From a virus, in the IMG/VR virus record IMGVR_UViG_3300017771_000135, positions 1-21,939 of that record: a stretch of DNA of 21,939 nt; one strand, 5' to 3'. The notes under the pieces are model-generated. The model was not told where the DNA came from, did no database searches, and saw nothing but the letters and a program-made list of their open reading frames with translations. A program made the position numbers and the translations under genes. This document shows, one piece after another, positions 19,695 through 21,939 of the stretch (position 1 is its first letter; every line of letters begins with the position of its first letter).

Positions 19695-20194
19695 TGAACA
19701 GGTTTCTGATTGAACATCATCCCGATGCCATCGCTAAGTCATTGTGTGATCAGCACATTGTCAAGATGCCATTGGAAGAAGCGCAGATGCTATGCACTAG
19801 CCTGTGGCATCATGCACCGGAGTATGCGGAGGAGCGTGGGCTATACAAGCCTGTGCATCAGAAGCATCCCTGTACCTTGTGGGCTATGGAGAACCGTGCC
19901 AACTACCGCTGGGCTTACAGCCTGTATATATCTATGCTGTGTGAGTATCACTACAGATACGGCAAGTGGCATGGTGCCGGTAAGCACAGCATTGCATTGT
20001 ACGAGGGGCGGCATCTGCTACCAGACGGTGACGTGACACCACACCCACAATGCTTCAGCGGACACGACGACTGCAAGACAGATGAGGACTGGCCCATCGT
20101 TGCCTATCGTGCGTTCTATACGGTTGACAAGATGCGGTTCGCTAGGTATAACAAGGGCCGTGAGATGCCTGAGTGGATGAGGAGTGCCGCATGA
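19694..20194 (+). CDS. Conserved phage protein with HIVKM motif
   Basis: This 166-residue protein has LCDQHIVKMPLEEAQMLCTS (residues 17-36), then YKPVHQKHPCTLWAMENRAN and YRWAYSLYISMLCEYHYRYG, a segment PQCFSGHDDC and a C-terminal RAFYTVDKMRFARYNKGREM. I recall a family in many phages with the order D-H-VKM-LE-AQLLC, YKP-H--HPC--W---- and an aromatic helix; it is sometimes annotated as a pyrimidine-dimer glycosylase-like protein, but I cannot see the residues that would prove that. Its many His and Cys suggest metal binding. The TGATG overlap fixes the start at 19694. Confidence 0.7.
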   Translation: MNRFLIEHHPDAIAKSLCDQHIVKMPLEEAQMLCTSLWHHAPEYAEERGLYKPVHQKHPCTLWAMENRANYRWAYSLYISMLCEYHYRYGKWHGAGKHSIALYEGRHLLPDGDVTPHPQCFSGHDDCKTDEDWPIVAYRAFYTVDKMRFARYNKGREMPEWMRSAA

Positions 20195-20373
20195 AAACGA
20201 TAACAGTCAATATCAAACACGAAAGTCGCACCATGCTTGAACGCAAGGTAGAGGATTACTTTCGTGGCTACTCCCCATTCGGGTATGGCACTAGGCTGGA
20301 AACACCAGCATACTACGATGAAGACCAGCAATGTTGGGTGGCTGTGATATCCCGACACACCTCTTGTGATTAA
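20191..20373 (+). CDS. 60-aa hypothetical protein
   Basis: MKTITVNIKHESRTMLERKV..., followed by EDYFRGYSPFGYGTRLETPA and YYDEDQQCWVAVISRHTSCD. It looks like a small alpha/beta domain (strand, helix, two strands). It starts with an ATGA overlap and AGGAG upstream. No family recognised. Confidence 0.7.
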   Translation: MKTITVNIKHESRTMLERKVEDYFRGYSPFGYGTRLETPAYYDEDQQCWVAVISRHTSCD

Positions 20374-20385
20374 GGAGAAGATGAT

Positions 20386-20631
20386 ATGAGTGAAGAAAAA
20401 ACAGAATGGGAAATGCGCTTTGAAGAGGCGTCAGAAACATGGGAAAAATTTAGTGACCATCAACAACGGTGTGTGCTAGAATTACTAAAAGCATGGGTGC
20501 CTATTCGTACCCGTGTTGGTGAGTTGTGTTCCATTGAATATGACGATCTGAAAGCAGTTGATACAGCGTGGTGGAAACTAAAGAACGCCGTTGTTGATAA
20601 GAATATAGAAATAAAGGAGTGGGATTACTAA
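20386..20631 (+). CDS. 81-aa acidic helical hypothetical protein
   Basis: MSEEKTEWEMRFEEASETWE is charged and helical, followed by KFSDHQQRCVLELLKAWVPI and a helix ending in a Trp/Asp/Tyr tail. AAGGAG lies upstream of the ATG and the TAA overlaps the ATG of the next gene (TAATG), so it is coupled to the SleB-type hydrolase. No family recognised. Confidence 0.7.
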   Translation: MSEEKTEWEMRFEEASETWEKFSDHQQRCVLELLKAWVPIRTRVGELCSIEYDDLKAVDTAWWKLKNAVVDKNIEIKEWDY

Positions 20632-21050
20632 TGTTTGAAGCAGCAATTATGTGCCTTGCATTGAACATCTACCATGAGGCCCGTGACCAGCCCTTCATTG
20701 GGCAGGTTGCGGTAGCCCAAGTGGTGATGAACCGTGTGCGTGACGACAGGTATCCTGACGACGTGTGTGGTGTAGTTAAACAAGGCCCAACCTACTCATG
20801 GAGAGAAGACTTCCCCGTGCGTAATCGTTGTCAGTTTAGCTGGTACTGTGATGGCAAGTCAGACAAGACGCCGGATACAGAGGCATTTGAGATAGCCAGA
20901 ATGATCGCCGTGGGCGTCTACAATGGTAATCTTGGAGACTTTGTTGAGGGTGCCACGCATTACCATGCAACCTACGTCCTACCCGAATGGGCAGAAACAA
21001 AATACAAGACAGTTCAAATTGGAGAACATGTATTTTATCGGTGGGACTGA
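20631..21050 (+). CDS. Cell wall hydrolase, SleB/CwlJ type
   Basis: This 139-residue enzyme matches the Hydrolase_2 (SleB/CwlJ) family, which cuts peptidoglycan glycan strands. Its opening LALNIYHEARDQPFIGQVAV (residues 9-28) carries the catalytic-type Glu (E16) of the 'EA----G--AVA-V--NR' signature, followed by AQVVMNRVRDDRYPDDVCGV, RCQFSWYCDGKSD, and the ATHYHA motif near residue 108. No signal peptide is visible. It is coupled to the upstream gene by TAATG and is separate from the late lysis cassette with its GH24 lysozyme. It might help DNA entry, lysis or early wall remodelling. Confidence 0.85.
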   Translation: MFEAAIMCLALNIYHEARDQPFIGQVAVAQVVMNRVRDDRYPDDVCGVVKQGPTYSWREDFPVRNRCQFSWYCDGKSDKTPDTEAFEIARMIAVGVYNGNLGDFVEGATHYHATYVLPEWAETKYKTVQIGEHVFYRWD

Positions 21051-21051
21051 C

Positions 21052-21080
21052 TTGACTTTACCTACGCTTTGTTGTATAAC
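21052..21080 (+). promoter_or_regulatory. Sigma-70-like promoter of the DUF932 gene
   Basis: TTGACT (21052-21057), 17-bp spacer, TATAAC (21075-21080), directly after the SleB stop. The operator at 21111-21126 lies about 25-30 bp downstream of the expected start. Confidence 0.75.
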
Positions 21081-21110
21081 AGAGCATCACTTGCCCTCAT
21101 GGGCTTCAAC

Positions 21111-21126
21111 TGTCACAGGTGTGACA
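21111..21126. promoter_or_regulatory. 16-bp palindromic operator, copy 8
   Basis: TGTCACAGGTGTGACA lies between the promoter at 21052-21080 and the ATG at 21146, a roadblock-type site. Confidence 0.85.
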
Positions 21127-21145
21127 AATGCAAAGGAGAAAAAAT

Positions 21146-21939
21146 ATGCCACTAGATTTTACAGCCGAAGAACTGATCCCCGAAGACATCAACTTTCCTG
21201 TGGTCTACGAGGACACCCACTTCCACAAGTCCAAGTACGTCATCAACGGTAACACGGGAGAATACCTTGGTATCGTTGGTAAGAAGTTCAAATGTGCCAG
21301 CCACGGCGACTTCTTTACTCGTGCGCATAACGCTGTGTCAGAGCATCTTGGTGAAGAGGTGTGCGACAGCATGAATCTAAAATTCAGCAAGGCACGTAAC
21401 AATGCTTGGGTGATGATGGAGATGGTCATGCCTAACGTGTTACGTAAGATTGTCACAGACAAGCACACGACTACCATTGCACCTCGTCTCATTGCCCTGC
21501 ATGGCATCGACGGTAGCTGTTCCAATCAGGTGTACTACGGAGCCATCGATTTCTTCTGTACGAATGGCATGATCACTGGCGACTACGACAAGATCAAACG
21601 TAAGAACACAACTAACTTTGACTTGGAGCGGTTCATTGGTGAACTGGAGCATACCATTCAGGACTTCAACAATACGGCAGACACATATCAGCAGTGGGCA
21701 GAGACAAAGCTATACACGATTGATGTGAATGCCATGCTCAAGTCCATCATGTCTGATGAGAAGGCAGAGAAGATGTTCAGCTTGTATAATCACGAGACTG
21801 TGACACGTGGTCGCAATGTGTGGGCTTTATATTCTGCATTCACTAGCTACGCTAACCCATTGAATGTGGACACTAATGGCTTCGCACTTCGCCGCACAGG
21901 AAATGATACGCAAGCACAGAGCCTGTGGAAGCGTGAACA
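21146..21939 (+). CDS. DUF932 family phage protein, cut by the window edge
   Basis: This frame is open from the ATG at 21146 (AAAGGAG upstream) to the last base, 264 codons without a stop, so the C-terminus is missing. The N-terminus EDTHFHKSKYVINGNTGEYL (about residues 22-41) leads into GIVGKKFKCASHGDFFTRAH; later come APRLIALHGIDGSCSNQVYY, then FFCTNGMITGDYDKIKRKNT and the segment YANPLNVDTNGF near the edge. The order (G--LG-VG--Y, then S-DG-----Y---F-CTNG) is what I recognise as DUF932, common in phages and plasmids and without a proven role, though often near recombination or replication genes. It has its own promoter and operator. Confidence 0.85.
   Translation, partial: MPLDFTAEELIPEDINFPVVYEDTHFHKSKYVINGNTGEYLGIVGKKFKCASHGDFFTRAHNAVSEHLGEEVCDSMNLKFSKARNNAWVMMEMVMPNVLRKIVTDKHTTTIAPRLIALHGIDGSCSNQVYYGAIDFFCTNGMITGDYDKIKRKNTTNFDLERFIGELEHTIQDFNNTADTYQQWAETKLYTIDVNAMLKSIMSDEKAEKMFSLYNHETVTRGRNVWALYSAFTSYANPLNVDTNGFALRRTGNDTQAQSLWKRE

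Noticed and set aside
15171-21126. The 16-bp palindromes read as RNA hairpins or processing sites
   Set aside because: A 6-bp stem with a 4-nt loop is possible, but the degenerate array copies keep only outer half-sites and lose pairing, and the sites occur upstream of promoters as well, so a DNA operator fits better.
15171-21126. CRISPR array interpretation of the repeated 16-mer
   Set aside because: The copies are irregularly spaced by hundreds of bases with genes between them; no regular spacers.
1-21939. tRNA genes, integrase, attachment sites or insertion sequences
   Set aside because: I looked for cloverleaf-like stretches, recombinase motifs and flanking inverted repeats and saw none; temperate lifestyle cannot be argued from this window.

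Overview
The window is part of the genome of a tailed double-stranded DNA bacteriophage. The evidence is a large terminase, portal, scaffold, lysozyme and holin packed head to tail with stop/start overlaps and almost no spare DNA. Several proteins (scaffold, portal, the MRGG/GGL-motif proteins, a DUF5872-like protein and a GTA-type holin) look like those I remember from uncultured marine phages, many of them podovirus-like. That impression rests on memory of the families, not on a search. No integrase, tRNA, RNA polymerase, CRISPR array or insertion sequence is visible. Near-consensus sigma-70 promoters suggest the phage uses host RNA polymerase. The host is not identifiable; a marine alphaproteobacterium is only a guess.

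Layout. A control region at about 14661-15540 splits two divergent arms. The left arm (85-14660) is read leftward. It starts from a perfect consensus promoter (TTGACA, 17 bp, TATAAT) at 14898-14926. In order of transcription it holds small basic or secreted accessory proteins (including a SET-domain protein and a lysine-rich repeat peptide), a lysis cassette (GTA-type holin, two-helix membrane protein, GH24 lysozyme), TerS-like and HTH proteins, TerL, portal, a small protein, a 1162-residue multidomain 'polyvalent' protein and the scaffold. A second leftward promoter at 49-76 probably serves the major capsid gene beyond the left edge.

The right arm (15541 to the right edge) is read rightward and holds early/accessory genes: a GC-rich 181-aa protein with its own promoter and terminator, several tiny proteins, a Cys-rich DUF7227/Gp88-like protein, an HNH nuclease, small membrane proteins, a second cell-wall hydrolase (SleB type) and a DUF932 protein cut by the window edge.

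The most striking signal is a family of 16-bp palindromes, TGTCACA-(CC/CG/GG)-TGTGACA. There are eight exact copies, all between 15171 and 21126. Most lie just after a stop codon or just before a start codon, and three degenerate copies form an array with one exact copy upstream of the first rightward gene. This looks like a dispersed operator ('stoperator'-like) regulon whose regulator is not in the window. Also notable are a phage SET-domain protein coupled to a lysine-rich MRGG-repeat peptide, and an apparent ADP-ribosyltransferase-like domain inside the 1162-aa structural-region protein.
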